A stretch of 64,000 bases of DNA from Xanthobacteraceae bacterium (GTDB lineage: Bacteria > Pseudomonadota > Alphaproteobacteria > Rhizobiales > Xanthobacteraceae), in the NCBI GenBank assembly GCA_024508855.1, contig JANINJ010000089.1:28643-92642 (forward strand), written 5' to 3'. A model generated the notes under the pieces. That model had not been told where the DNA came from, did not search any database, and worked only from the letters and a program-made list of their open reading frames with translations. The position numbers were made by a program, and so were the translations under genes. Below are positions 1 to 13,354 of the stretch, in pieces. The number at the start of each line of letters is the position of its first letter. Position 1 is the first letter of the stretch.

Positions 1-1155
1 GAGCGCGTGCGCACCGAACTGCTGCAGCACGAAGTGCAGGTGGAATCGTTCGGCGGCGACGTCGTCGACGTCGAGGTCTCGGCCAAGAACAAGACCAATC
101 TCGACAAGCTGCTCGAGATGATCTCGCTGCAGGCCGAACTGCTCGACCTCAAGACCAATGCATCGCGTCCGGCCGAAGGCACCGTGATCGAAGCCAAGCT
201 CGATCGCGGCCGTGGTCCGGTGGCAACAGTGCTCGTGCAGCGCGGTACGCTGCGCGTCGGCGACATCATCGTCGCGGGCGCCGAGATGGGCCGCGTTCGC
301 GCGCTGATCTCCGATCAGGGCGACACCATCGAGGAAGCCGGACCTTCGGTGCCGGTGGAAGTGCTCGGCTTCAACGGTCCGCCGGAAGCCGGCGACCGCC
401 TCGCCGTGGTCGAGAACGAAGCCCGCGCCCGTCAGGTCACGAGCTACCGTGCGCACCAGAAGCGCGAGAACGCCGCCGCCAGTGCCTCAGGCATGCGCGG
501 CTCGCTCGAGCAGATGATGTCGCAGCTCAAGACCACGGGCCGCAAGGACTTCCCGCTGATCGTCAAGGCGGACGTGCAGGGGTCGCTCGAAGCCATTCTC
601 GGCTCGCTGGAGAAGCTCGGCACCGACGAAGTCGCCGCGCGCATCCTGCATGCGGGCGTCGGCGGCATCTCGGAGTCCGACGTGACGCTGGCGGAAGGCT
701 TCAATGCCGCGATCATCGGCTTCTCCGTGCGCGCCAACAAGGAAGCGGCGGCAGCGGCCAAGCGCAACGGCATCGAAATCCGCTACTACAACATCATCTA
801 CGACCTCGTGGATGACGTGAAGAAGGCGATGAGCGGCCTGCTCGCGCCGACCTTGCGCGAAACCATGCTCGGCAATGCCGAGATCCTCGAAGTGTTCAAC
901 ATCTCGAAGGTCGGCAAGGTCGCGGGCTGCCGCGTCACCGACGGCACCGTGGAACGCGGCGCCAATGTGCGCCTGATCCGCGACAACGTCGTGGTGCACG
1001 AAGGCAAGCTGTCGACCTTGAAGCGTTTCAAGGACGAAGTGAAGGAAGTGCAGTCCGGTCAGGAGTGCGGCATGGCCTTCGAGAACTACGGCGACATGCG
1101 CGTCGGCGATGTGATCGAATGCTATCGCGTGGAGACGATCCAGCGTTCGCTGTGA
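1..1155 (+). CDS. infB: Translation initiation factor IF-2, C-terminal part
   Basis: The gene is cut by the left edge; the frame is open from base 1 and 384 residues remain. IF-2 is the GTPase that brings initiator fMet-tRNA to the 30S subunit and promotes subunit joining. What is left is the end of the G domain (the SAKNK region near residue 30), the domain II beta-barrel (about residues 55-150), the linker and domain III (about 160-270), and the C-terminal fMet-tRNA-binding barrel (about 280-384), which ends in the typical GDVIECY stretch. The downstream rbfA, truB, rpsO and pnp are the usual partners of infB in bacteria. Confidence 0.97.
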   Translation, partial: ERVRTELLQHEVQVESFGGDVVDVEVSAKNKTNLDKLLEMISLQAELLDLKTNASRPAEGTVIEAKLDRGRGPVATVLVQRGTLRVGDIIVAGAEMGRVRALISDQGDTIEEAGPSVPVEVLGFNGPPEAGDRLAVVENEARARQVTSYRAHQKRENAAASASGMRGSLEQMMSQLKTTGRKDFPLIVKADVQGSLEAILGSLEKLGTDEVAARILHAGVGGISESDVTLAEGFNAAIIGFSVRANKEAAAAAKRNGIEIRYYNIIYDLVDDVKKAMSGLLAPTLRETMLGNAEILEVFNISKVGKVAGCRVTDGTVERGANVRLIRDNVVVHEGKLSTLKRFKDEVKEVQSGQECGMAFENYGDMRVGDVIECYRVETIQRSL

Positions 1156-1156
1156 G

Positions 1157-1219
1157 TCCAATTCTCACGGCGAATCTGGTTCGAATTGGAAACTGTCATG
1201 CTCCGCGCAGGCGGAGCAT
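1157..1219 (+). other. Two hairpins in the infB-rbfA gap
   Basis: Two inverted repeats follow infB. TCCAATTC at 1157-1164 pairs with GAATTGGA at 1183-1190. ATGCTCCGC at 1198-1206 pairs with GCGGAGCAT at 1211-1219 around a 4-base loop. Neither is followed by a run of T, so they look more like RNA stability or processing elements within the operon than terminators. This role is inference. Confidence 0.4.
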
Positions 1220-1301
1220 CCGGTAATTCGCGAATACATTTAAGTCTTCGGTACTGGATCATCCGCTTGCGCGGACGATGACGACAACTGGATTTCAGAT
1301 C

Positions 1302-1730
1302 ATGCCCCGCAATCATCAGCGCGGTCGCACAAGCACATCGGCCCCCGGCGGCTCGCAGCGTCAGTTGCGCGTCGGCGAAACCGTGCGGCACGCGATCGCC
1401 GATATCCTCGCGCAGGGCAGCGTGCACGATGCCGACCTCGAAGGTCACATTGTCACGGTGCCGGAAGTGCGGATGTCACCCGACCTCAAGCTCGCGACCA
1501 TCTACATCATGCCGCTCGGCGGTCGCGATACCGACACCGTGCTCGCCGCACTCGAGCGCAACAAGAAGTTCTTGCGCGGCGAAGTCGCGCATCGCGTTAA
1601 CTTAAAATTTGCGCCTGATCTTCGCTTCCGCGTTGACGATCGATTCGACGAAGCGGAACGGATCGAGAAATTATTGAGAACACCTGCGGTGCAAAGAGAC
1701 CTCCAGTCAGATTCGGACGAAAGTGAATGA
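1302..1730 (+). CDS. rbfA: Ribosome-binding factor A
   Basis: This is a 142-residue protein matching RbfA, the single KH-like-domain factor that binds the 30S subunit and helps mature the 5' end of 16S rRNA. The conserved start region [16 protein letters not shown] and the later [20 protein letters not shown] block fit the family. An in-frame ATG lies 24 bases upstream at 1278, but the MPRNHQRG start at 1302 fits known alphaproteobacterial RbfA proteins better. The stop overlaps the truB start as ATGA, which suggests translational coupling. Confidence 0.93.
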   Translation: MPRNHQRGRTSTSAPGGSQRQLRVGETVRHAIADILAQGSVHDADLEGHIVTVPEVRMSPDLKLATIYIMPLGGRDTDTVLAALERNKKFLRGEVAHRVNLKFAPDLRFRVDDRFDEAERIEKLLRTPAVQRDLQSDSDESE

Positions 1731-2845
1731 TTGTGACCACGCCTAACGACGCCATCGCCGCCCCAATTGACGACATGCGCGCCGAATCGGAAAAAAATAT
1801 TTCCGGTGCGCCGTCACTCGAACGGATGCGCGCCACCAACGATCCGCGCGGCAACAAGCAGCCGCGGCAGAACAACGGCCAGCCGCGCCGCGACCGTCGC
1901 GATGTCCATGGCTGGGTGATTCTCGACAAGCCGATCGGCATGACCTCGACGCACGCAGTCGCCGTGGTGAAACGGCTGTTCCAGGCCAAGCGCGCCGGCC
2001 ATGCCGGCACCCTCGATCCGCTGGCGTCCGGCGGACTGCCGATCGCACTCGGCGAAGCCACCAAGACGGTGCCGTTCGTGATGGATGGCCGCAAGCGCTA
2101 CCGCTTTACCGTGACCTGGGGCGAGGAGCGCGACACCGACGACACCGAGGGCCGCGTCACCCAGACCAGCGACCGGCGTCCCACCACCGAGGCGATCCGG
2201 GCGCTGCTGCCGCAGTTCACGGGGATCATCCTGCAGACGCCGCCGCAATATTCGGCGATCAAGATCCAGGGCGAGCGCGCCTACGACCTCGCCCGCGACG
2301 GCGAGGTGGTGGAGCTGAAGCCTCGCGAGGTCGAAATTCACGAATTAATGCTTACAGATCAATTGGATAGCAACCAGTCCGTGTTCGAGGCCGAATGCGG
2401 CAAGGGCACCTATGTGCGGGCGCTGGCCCGCGACATGGGCCGCCTGCTCGGCTGCTACGGCCATATCAGCGCGCTGCGGCGGACGCTGGTTGGCCCGTTT
2501 GACGAGGCCGACATGATTCCGCTGGCGGAATTGGAGGCTTTATGCGATAGAGCCGCGTCCGGCGAGGGTAGCCTCGCCGACGCGCTTTTGCCCGTTGAGA
2601 CCGCGCTGGACGACATCCCGGCACTGGCCGTCACACGGGCTGATGCGGCAAGGCTCCATCGGGGCCAGGCCGTTTTGTTGCGCGGACGGGATGCGCCCAC
2701 TTCTAGCGGCACAGTCTATGTCACGGTGGCAGGCCGGCTTTTGGCGCTTGCCGAACTTGGCAACGGCGAACTCATCCCCAAGCGTGTGTTCAACCTGACC
2801 GGACTGACTGCCAGTTCCGATCGCAAAGACAACGAAAGAGTGTGA
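1727..2845 (+). CDS. truB: tRNA pseudouridine(55) synthase TruB
   Basis: TruB makes pseudouridine 55 in the T-loop of most tRNAs. The catalytic motif [12 protein letters not shown] puts the nucleophile at Asp97. The first 60 residues are a charged, poorly conserved tail before [14 protein letters not shown], so this 372-residue protein has a longer N-terminus than the E. coli enzyme. That is common in the group, or a start inside the tail could be the real one. The C-terminal region is a PUA-like domain. The gene overlaps rbfA by 4 bases and ends 2 bases before rpsO. Confidence 0.95.
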   Translation: MIVTTPNDAIAAPIDDMRAESEKNISGAPSLERMRATNDPRGNKQPRQNNGQPRRDRRDVHGWVILDKPIGMTSTHAVAVVKRLFQAKRAGHAGTLDPLASGGLPIALGEATKTVPFVMDGRKRYRFTVTWGEERDTDDTEGRVTQTSDRRPTTEAIRALLPQFTGIILQTPPQYSAIKIQGERAYDLARDGEVVELKPREVEIHELMLTDQLDSNQSVFEAECGKGTYVRALARDMGRLLGCYGHISALRRTLVGPFDEADMIPLAELEALCDRAASGEGSLADALLPVETALDDIPALAVTRADAARLHRGQAVLLRGRDAPTSSGTVYVTVAGRLLALAELGNGELIPKRVFNLTGLTASSDRKDNERV

Positions 2846-2847
2846 CG

Positions 2848-3117
2848 ATGTCGATTACCGCAGAACGCAAAGCGGAAGTCATCAAGACGAATGCCAAGAA
2901 GGCCGGTGATACCGGTTCGCCCGAGGTTCAGGTCGCGATCCTGTCGGAACGCATCGCCAACCTCACCGAGCACTTCAAGACCCACACGAAGGACAACCAT
3001 TCGCGCCGTGGTCTGCTGAAGCTCGTTTCCACGCGCCGCTCGCTTCTCGACTACGTCAAGAAGAAGGACGAGGCGCGGTACAAGGCGCTGCTCGAGAAGC
3101 ACAACATCCGTCGCTGA
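2848..3117 (+). CDS. rpsO: 30S ribosomal protein S15
   Basis: The protein has 89 residues, exactly the standard S15 length. It binds the central domain of 16S rRNA early in 30S assembly. The start [12 protein letters not shown] and the block [17 protein letters not shown] are diagnostic. A GTG six bases upstream is also in frame, but ATG 2848 gives the canonical length. It is followed by pnp after a 415-base gap, the arrangement in which S15 and PNPase are often co-transcribed and controlled. Confidence 0.97.
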   Translation: MSITAERKAEVIKTNAKKAGDTGSPEVQVAILSERIANLTEHFKTHTKDNHSRRGLLKLVSTRRSLLDYVKKKDEARYKALLEKHNIRR

Positions 3118-3532
3118 GCGGCGTTTCGCGCGCGCAGCTTTGCGTGCGCTTCCCGACGTGGCTCTTCCGGCAAAGCCAGCTTTAGCGGATCAGGCCACGT
3201 TTATCTCAAGGGTGTGGGCGCCTGTCGGTGTCCGCACATTGCGTTCAGCAGCAATCCGGCGGCTGGACGATGACGGGCAAGGTGCCCGTCGCGCGGGCCG
3301 ACGGCCAAGAGCCAGCAGAAGGCCAGGAGCCATGGCCCGCACCACGGAAGGGATGCCAGCCATCCAAAATACAAAAGCCAGATACCAAGGCCATGGCAGG
3401 ATCGCAGGACGCTGGTTTCGCGTACGCGTCGCTCGATGCGGACGTCACGCCGGACAGCGTCCTGCCGTCTTGCGCATGGCTTTCGTATGTGGGGCCGGTA
3501 CACCTTCCGCGGACACATGAAAGAAAATGACC
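3118..3532 (+). other. rpsO-pnp intergenic region with hairpins
   Basis: There is no convincing gene here. Directly after rpsO, GCGCGCGCA (3128-3136) pairs with TGCGTGCGC (3141-3149). A second, wider hairpin pairs ACGTGGC (3156-3162) with GCCACGT (3194-3200). In enterobacteria the same place holds the RNase III processing hairpin through which PNPase controls its own message; a similar role here is inference. The remaining sequence, about 3205-3525, has several GCCA-rich repeats and short open frames without family features. Confidence 0.45.
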
Positions 3533-5686
<2,154 letters not shown>

Positions 5687-5707
5687 TCGTTGCAGACGAG
5701 TGATTAC

Positions 5708-5740
5708 AAAAGGGCGGCTCTTGAGCCGCCCTTTTTGTTT
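5708..5740 (+). terminator. Rho-independent terminator after pnp
   Basis: GGGCGGCTC (5712-5720) pairs perfectly with GAGCCGCCC (5723-5731), flanked by A residues on the left and TTTTTGTTT on the right. It lies 20 bases after the pnp stop and closes the infB-pnp block. Confidence 0.9.
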
Positions 5741-5810
5741 GCCGTACTTCTTTGAAGTGCCATGGCGGACAGCTCTGAATCCGGGTGCTGAAAAATTGTT
5801 TCCATGAAGC

Positions 5811-5912
5811 CGTCATCCTGAGGTGCGAGGCGTTCTTCACGCCGAGCCTCGAAGGGCGACGGCTTCATCCTTCGAGGCTCGCGACTTTCGTCGCTCGCAC
5901 CTCAGGATGACG
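5811..5912. repeat. Palindromic intergenic repeat, family A, copy 1
   Basis: The arms CGTCATCCTGAGGTGCGAG (5811-5829) and its exact reverse complement (5894-5912) are 19-bp perfect. An inner pair, GAGCCTCGAAGG and CCTTCGAGGCTC, sits between them, so the whole unit of about 102 bp can fold into a long hairpin. Related copies lie at 41372-41463, 52175-52222 and, as a remnant, 10211-10240. The right arm contains the stop codon of oxyR. Confidence 0.85.
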
Positions 5913-6837
5913 AACCCGGCATCGGCTTCGAGTCATCGTCCACACATCCCTTCACCACCTCGCCCAGCGCCGCGAAATCGGCCTTGCGGGGCGAGGTCTT
6001 GCGGAATGCCAGCCCGATACTGCGGCCGGGCTGCGGGTCTTCGAGCCGCAGAAACCTCACGCGCTCGTCGCGCGCTTCGACGTCGGCGGCGATCTCGGGG
6101 ATCAGCGTCACGCCGTAACCGCCCGCCACCATCTGCATCACCGTCGAAAGGCTGGATGCCCCGAACGCCATGCTCGCGGGGCCTGCGGATGGTCCGCGCG
6201 GAATCGTCGAGCAGAAGGCGAGCGCCTGATCGCGCAGACAGTGGCCGTCTTCGAGCAGGATCAGGCGCGACTGGTCGATGTCGCGCGCCGCGACGCGGCG
6301 ATCGCCGGTGCGTGGATCGTTCGCGGGCACCGCCAGCAGGAACAGATCGTCGAACAAGGTGATGGTGTCGATGTCCGGCTCGCCGAGCGGCATCGCCAGC
6401 ATCGCGGCGTCGAGTACGCCGCTTCTGATCTCGTCGACCAGGAGCCGCGTCTGCGTCTCGCGCAACTCCAGACGCAATTCCGGAAATTTCGATTGCAACA
6501 TTGGAAGGATGCGCGGCAGCACGTAAGGCGCGAGCGAGGGAATGATGCCGAGCGTCAATCGCCCGGTCAGCGGCTTGGCGCGATACCGCGCGAAATCGAC
6601 GAGGTCGATCGACGCAGCCAGCACCTGCTCGCCACGGCGCGCGATTTCGCGGCCGATCTCCGTCAACGCAACTTCGCCGGGCCGCCGCTCCACCAGCGTC
6701 ACGCCGAGAAATTGCTCGAGGTCGCGGATCTGCATCGACAGCGCCGGCTGGGTAATGGCGCAGGCTTCTGCGGCGCGGCCGAAATGGCCGTGGCGCGCGA
6801 GCGCGGCGAGATAGCGAAGCTGCTTGAGCGTGACCAT
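5902..6837 (-). CDS. oxyR: Hydrogen peroxide-sensing LysR regulator OxyR
   Basis: This 311-residue LysR-family activator has an N-terminal winged helix (residues 4-63, FGRAAEACAITQPALSMQI) and a periplasmic-binding-protein-like sensor domain. The motif EDGHCLRDQALAFC contains Cys200 and Cys209, matching the redox pair Cys199/Cys208 of E. coli OxyR, so this is a true OxyR and not just any LysR protein. It is divergent from katG, its classic target. The last three sense codons and the TGA stop are made of repeat family A, so the C-terminus was probably set by the repeat. Confidence 0.95.
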   Translation of the reverse strand: MVTLKQLRYLAALARHGHFGRAAEACAITQPALSMQIRDLEQFLGVTLVERRPGEVALTEIGREIARRGEQVLAASIDLVDFARYRAKPLTGRLTLGIIPSLAPYVLPRILPMLQSKFPELRLELRETQTRLLVDEIRSGVLDAAMLAMPLGEPDIDTITLFDDLFLLAVPANDPRTGDRRVAARDIDQSRLILLEDGHCLRDQALAFCSTIPRGPSAGPASMAFGASSLSTVMQMVAGGYGVTLIPEIAADVEARDERVRFLRLEDPQPGRSIGLAFRKTSPRKADFAALGEVVKGCVDDDSKPMPGSSS

Positions 6838-9291
<2,454 letters not shown>

Positions 9292-9350
9292 GCCCTGCAA
9301 CCACGCCTCAAGCGCGACGATCCATTCGCATCGCTTGAGGCCATCGACAC

Positions 9351-9386
9351 AAAGCCCCTGCGACCTGTCGCAGGGGCTTTTCATTT
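9351..9386 (+). terminator. Rho-independent terminator after katG
   Basis: AAAGCCCCTGCGAC (9351-9364) pairs perfectly with GTCGCAGGGGCTTT (9367-9380) around a 2-base gap and is followed by TCATTT. Confidence 0.88.
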
Positions 9387-9472
9387 GCGTCGCGATATAG
9401 CCATCTCATCCTCTTACAAGCTCGCTGCGCCGCTCACGGCGAAGCAATCGCTGGAAAAGGGATGAAACTCGG

Positions 9473-10069
9473 ATGATGAAGCTCTATTGGTCGCCTCGCT
9501 CTCGCTCGTTCACTGCGCTCTGGCTGCTGGAGGAAACCGGGCAACCCTATGAGCGCGTGCTGACCGACATCTCAACCGGCGCGCAAAAGACGCCGGAATT
9601 CCTCGCCGTCAATCCGATGGGCAAGGTGCCGGCGCTGGGCGACGGCGATGTCGCAATCGCCGAATCGGCGGCGATCTGTGCGTATGTCGCCGAGCGTTTT
9701 CCCGATGCGAAGCTGGCGCCGCCGCTCGGCGACCCGCGCCGCGCCAAATATCTGCAATGGCTGTTCTTCGGACCGAGCTGCATCGAACCGGCGCTGATCC
9801 AGATCTTCACCAAGCTGGAAGTGCCGTCGAGCACGGCCGCATGGGGCAGCGCCACGCAGGTGTTCGACGTGCTCGACAAGGCGCTGGAAAAAGGTCCGTG
9901 GATTCTCGGCAACGACTTCTCGGCCGCCGATATCGTGATCGGCTCCGGACTGAATTTTGCGATCCGCCAGTTCAAGATGGTGCCGTCGCGCCCGGCCTTC
10001 GATCGCTACATCGATGCTTGCGTAGCGCGGCCTGCATTCCAGCGCGCGGAGAAGATCGCGGCGGGATAG
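9473..10069 (+). CDS. Glutathione S-transferase family protein
   Basis: The protein has 198 residues: an N-terminal thioredoxin-like half (about 1-78) with the glutathione-binding AESAAICAYVAERF block, and an all-helical C-terminal half with GNDFSAADIVIGSG, the N-capping motif of GSTs. The substrate is unknown. A second ATG follows immediately at 9476 and could be the start. It stands alone between the katG terminator and a family B repeat. Confidence 0.88.
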   Translation: MMKLYWSPRSRSFTALWLLEETGQPYERVLTDISTGAQKTPEFLAVNPMGKVPALGDGDVAIAESAAICAYVAERFPDAKLAPPLGDPRRAKYLQWLFFGPSCIEPALIQIFTKLEVPSSTAAWGSATQVFDVLDKALEKGPWILGNDFSAADIVIGSGLNFAIRQFKMVPSRPAFDRYIDACVARPAFQRAEKIAAG

Positions 10070-10093
10070 AGCACTATCCAACTGAACCAACTT

Positions 10094-10182
10094 CGTCATG
10101 CCCGCGCTTGTCGCGGGCATCCACGTCTTCTCGACGACTCAGCAGCAAAGACGTGGATGGCCGGGACAAGCCCGGCCATGAC
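10094..10182. repeat. Palindromic intergenic repeat, family B, copy 1
   Basis: The unit begins CGTCATGCCCGC and ends GCCCGGCCATGAC. Inner arms read CCACGTCTT and AAGACGTGG. It can fold into one long hairpin of about 89 bp. Related copies lie at 11065-11154, 23492-23581, 49251-49324, 52355-52386 and 52619-52695. Confidence 0.83.
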
Positions 10183-10210
10183 CAAAGTAAAATTTACGTA
10201 CAAATATAAC

Positions 10211-10240
10211 GGTGCGAAAAGCATTCGCACCTCAGGATGA
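10211..10240. repeat. Family A repeat remnant
   Basis: TCGCACCTCAGGATGA at 10225-10240 is the right arm of family A without its partner. A short hairpin, GGTGCGAA (10211-10218) with TTCGCACC (10224-10231), remains. It ends 5 bases beyond the fabI stop. Confidence 0.6.
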
Positions 10241-10245
10241 GGCTC

Positions 10246-11046
10246 TTACTCCTCGCCGCCCTTCAATTCGTCCGGATGCGGCATCGAGATGATGTTGTAG
10301 CCGGAATCGACGAAGTGGATTTCGCCGGTGACGCCGCCGGACAATTCGGACAACAGATACAGCGCAGTGCCGCCGAGTTCGTCGAGCGTGACGCCGCGGC
10401 CGAGCGGCGAGTGCTTCTGCTGGAATGCGAACATCGCACGCGCGTCACCGATGCCGGAGCCTGCCAGCGTGCGGACCGGACCGGCGGAGACCGCGTTGAC
10501 GCGGATTCCCTGTCGGCCGAAATCCGACGCGAGGTAACGCACCGAAGCTTCCAGCGCCGCTTTCGCCACGCCCATCACGTTGTAGTTCGGCATCACGCGC
10601 GTTGAGCCACCGAAGGTCAGCGTGATGATCGAACCGCCGTTCGGCATCAGTTCGGCAGCGCGCTTGGTCACTTCGGTGAAGGAGAAGCACGAGATCACCA
10701 TGGTGCGCGAAAAGTTCGCGCGGGTGGTGTCGGCATAGCGGCCTTTCAGCTCGTTCTTGTCGGAGAAGCCGATGGCGTGCACGATGAAATCGATCGTGCC
10801 CCACTTCTCCTTGAGCGCGGCGAAGGTGGCGTCGACGCTGGCGATGTCCTCGACGTCGCAAGGCAGCACCAGATCCGCCTTGAGCGATTCCGCCAGCGGC
10901 TTGACGCGCTTGCCGAGCGCTTCGCCCTGATAGGTGAAGGCCAGTTCGGCGCCGTGCGCGGACAGCATCTTCGCGATTCCCCAGGCGATCGAATGATCGT
11001 TGGCGACCCCCATGATGAGACCGCGCTTGCCTTGCATCAGTTGCAT
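10246..11046 (-). CDS. fabI: Enoyl-ACP reductase FabI (NADH)
   Basis: FabI carries out the last reduction of each fatty-acid elongation cycle. It is a short-chain dehydrogenase-type protein of 266 residues from ATG 11046, with the nucleotide-binding MGVANDHSIAWGIA block and catalytic Tyr155 and Lys162 (YNVMGVAK). The second active-site tyrosine of E. coli FabI (Tyr146) is Phe145 here. A longer frame to 11070 would begin inside a family B repeat, and AAGAGAG is well placed before 11046, so the shorter start is preferred. It follows fabA and fabB on the same strand. Confidence 0.93.
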   Translation of the reverse strand: MQLMQGKRGLIMGVANDHSIAWGIAKMLSAHGAELAFTYQGEALGKRVKPLAESLKADLVLPCDVEDIASVDATFAALKEKWGTIDFIVHAIGFSDKNELKGRYADTTRANFSRTMVISCFSFTEVTKRAAELMPNGGSIITLTFGGSTRVMPNYNVMGVAKAALEASVRYLASDFGRQGIRVNAVSAGPVRTLAGSGIGDARAMFAFQQKHSPLGRGVTLDELGGTALYLLSELSGGVTGEIHFVDSGYNIISMPHPDELKGGEE

Positions 11047-11064
11047 TGTCCGCACTCTCTTGTT

Positions 11065-11154
11065 CGTCATGCCCGGCTTTATGCCGGGTATCCACGTCTT
11101 GCTTGATTCACAACGATCAAGACGTGGATGGCCGGGTCAAGCCCGGCCATGACG
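11065..11154. repeat. Palindromic intergenic repeat, family B, copy 2
   Basis: This 90-bp unit has ends CGTCATGCCCGG and CCGGCCATGACG and inner arms CCACGTCTTG and CAAGACGTGG. It fills the gap between fabB and fabI, inside what otherwise looks like one operon. Confidence 0.83.
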
Positions 11155-11185
11155 CTGAACTTGCTTTTCGGATCGCCTCAAAAAC

Positions 11186-12409
11186 TCACGCATCGAGCCG
11201 CTTGAACACCAGCGTCGCGTTGGTGCCGCCGAAGCCGAACGAATTCGACAGCACGGTGCCGACCTTGGCGTTGTCGATGCGCTTGCGCACGATCGGCATG
11301 TCCGCGAATACCGGGTCGAGTTCCTGGATGTTGGCGCTTTCGCAGATGAAGCCGTTGTTCATCATCAGCAGCGAATAGATCGCTTCCTGCACGCCGGTGG
11401 CGCCGAGCGAATGGCCGGTCAGCGACTTGGTGGCGGAGATCGGCGGGCACTTGTCGCCGGTGCCGAACACTTTTCGGATCGCCTCGATTTCCGGCGGATC
11501 GCCGGCCGGCGTCGAGGTGGCGTGTGGATTGATGTAATCCACCGGACCCTTCACCGTCGCCATCGCCATCTTCATGCAGCGCTCGGCACCCTCGCCCGAT
11601 GGCGCCACCATGTCGTAGCCATCCGAGGTCGCGCCGTAGCCGATGATCTCGCCGTAAATGCGCGCGCCGCGCGCCTTGGCATGTTCGAGTTCTTCCAGCA
11701 CCAGCACGCCGGCGCCGCCGGCGATGACGAAGCCGTCGCGGTTGACGTCATAGGCGCGCGAGGCCGTTGCCGGCGTATCGTTGTACTTCGAGGACATCGC
11801 ACCCATGGCGTCGAACAGCACGGACAGCGACCAGTCGAGTTCCTCGCACCCACCGGCGAAGATGATATCCTGCTTGCCGATCTGGATCGTTTCGTAGGCG
11901 TTGCCGATGCAATGGTTGGAAGTTGCACAGGCCGACGAGATCGAATAGTTCACGCCCTTGATCTTGAACCAGGTGGCGAGCGTCGCAGACGCGGTCGACG
12001 ACATCGCCTTCGGCACCGCGAACGGACCGACGCGCTTCGGTCCCTTGGTGCGCGTGGTATCGGCGGCTTCGACGATGGTGCGCGCCGACGGTCCGCCCGA
12101 TCCCATGATGATGCCGGTGCGCTCGTTGGACACGTCCGACGGCTCGAGACCCGAATCGCGGATCGCCTGTTCCATGGCGACGTGGTTCCACGCCGCACCT
12201 TCGGCAAGAAAACGCATCGCGCGCCGATCGATGACGTCGGCCGGATTCAGCGTCGGCGCACCCTGCACCTGGGAACGGAATCCAAGCTCGGCGTATTTCT
12301 CCGCACGCGTGATGCCGGACTTGGCCTCAAAAAGGCTCGCAAGCACTTCCTGGGTGTTGTTTCCGATGGATGAGACAATTCCCATCCCGCTAACGACAAC
12401 CCGCCTCAT
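11186..12409 (-). CDS. fabB: 3-oxoacyl-ACP synthase I FabB
   Basis: FabB is the condensing enzyme needed to elongate unsaturated fatty acids. It has 407 residues in a thiolase-like fold, with the triad Cys161 (SSACATS), His296 ([11 protein letters not shown]) and His333 ([10 protein letters not shown]), close to the E. coli numbering. The start at 12409 ([13 protein letters not shown]) is chosen over an upstream frame opening because it matches the family N-terminus. It lies 78 bases after fabA, its usual partner in the anaerobic unsaturated fatty-acid pathway. Confidence 0.96.
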   Translation of the reverse strand: MRRVVVSGMGIVSSIGNNTQEVLASLFEAKSGITRAEKYAELGFRSQVQGAPTLNPADVIDRRAMRFLAEGAAWNHVAMEQAIRDSGLEPSDVSNERTGIIMGSGGPSARTIVEAADTTRTKGPKRVGPFAVPKAMSSTASATLATWFKIKGVNYSISSACATSNHCIGNAYETIQIGKQDIIFAGGCEELDWSLSVLFDAMGAMSSKYNDTPATASRAYDVNRDGFVIAGGAGVLVLEELEHAKARGARIYGEIIGYGATSDGYDMVAPSGEGAERCMKMAMATVKGPVDYINPHATSTPAGDPPEIEAIRKVFGTGDKCPPISATKSLTGHSLGATGVQEAIYSLLMMNNGFICESANIQELDPVFADMPIVRKRIDNAKVGTVLSNSFGFGGTNATLVFKRLDA

Positions 12410-12487
12410 GATCGCCTCGCCCTGTCTTGCATTGGTGAGTGAACCCGGCCGGCACGACACAACCTTGCCATGCCCGCCGGAATGAAT

Positions 12488-13018
12488 TTATGCCGTCGGC
12501 GACGGACCCGCATCCTGCTTGAACAGGCCAACCTTCAGATCCTTGGCGCGGTAGATAATCTCGCCGTCCGCGGAAAGCGAGCCATCGGCAATCCCCAGCC
12601 ACAATTTTGAACGCATGACCCGTTTGACGTCGACGGTGTACACGACCTTGCGGATATTCGGCAGCACCTGGCCGGAGAATTTCAGCTCGCCGAGGCCGAG
12701 CGCGCGGCCGGGGCCGATGCCGCCGGACCAGCCAAGGAAAAAGCCGACCATCTGCCACATTGCGTCGAGGCCGAGGCAGCCCGGCATCACCGGGTCGCCC
12801 TTGAAATGGCAGCCGAAGAACCAGAGGTCCGGTTTCACCTCGAGCTCGGCGCGAACCAGGCCCTTGCCGTATTCCCCGCCGGTATCGGAAATTTCGTCAA
12901 TACGGTCGAACATCAGCATCGGGGGCAACGGCAGCTGGGCATTGCCGGGACCGAACAGTTCGCCGCGGCCGCACGCCAGCAGATCTTCGTATTCATAACT
13001 GCCGCGCTTGTCGTGCAT
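12488..13018 (-). CDS. fabA: 3-hydroxydecanoyl-ACP dehydratase/isomerase FabA
   Basis: FabA dehydrates 3-hydroxydecanoyl-ACP and isomerises trans-2- to cis-3-decenoyl-ACP, the branch point to unsaturated fatty acids. Its 176 residues form a single hot-dog domain. His71 ([13 protein letters not shown]) and Asp85 (GLDAMWQ) are the active-site pair. It is the first gene of fabA-fabB-fabI and is divergent from irr. Confidence 0.96.
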   Translation of the reverse strand: MHDKRGSYEYEDLLACGRGELFGPGNAQLPLPPMLMFDRIDEISDTGGEYGKGLVRAELEVKPDLWFFGCHFKGDPVMPGCLGLDAMWQMVGFFLGWSGGIGPGRALGLGELKFSGQVLPNIRKVVYTVDVKRVMRSKLWLGIADGSLSADGEIIYRAKDLKVGLFKQDAGPSPTA

Positions 13019-13354
13019 GCCGTATTGCCTTTTCCTGAAGGGCCATTAACTCGGGATCGCGGAACAGCCCCGGTTCCACGTCGTGAGCGATTCATCGCCC
13101 ACGCGAGAGCAAAACCCACCGCCGGGGTTCATACAAGCCCCTAAAGGGCTTGATTCCAGCGGGAAATTCGGCTGTCTCGTGAAAAACGTGTCCCGCAACT
13201 CCCGCGTGCTCTCTATCACGCGAGCCCGGCGCGGCAAAGCGCGCAACGCCGGTCCGAGGCAATCCGTCCCAGATCGTGCCAGTTGCGAAAAACTTGCATC
13301 TGATGCCGCTTTGCCTGTATTGTCACATAGAGTTTGTGTGTTGAAGGCGATTGG
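13019..13354. other. fabA-irr divergent intergenic region
   Basis: This 336-base gap holds the promoters of fabA and irr but no recognisable gene. A small CCCTAAAGGG palindrome lies at about 13140-13149. No TTTAGAA-type iron control element is evident, and I cannot place promoter boxes with confidence. Confidence 0.4.

Noticed and set aside
3228..3530. A 100-codon frame that overlaps the pnp start region
   Set aside because: It has no ribosome site, no family features and uneven composition; the region is better explained as a structured RNA leader.
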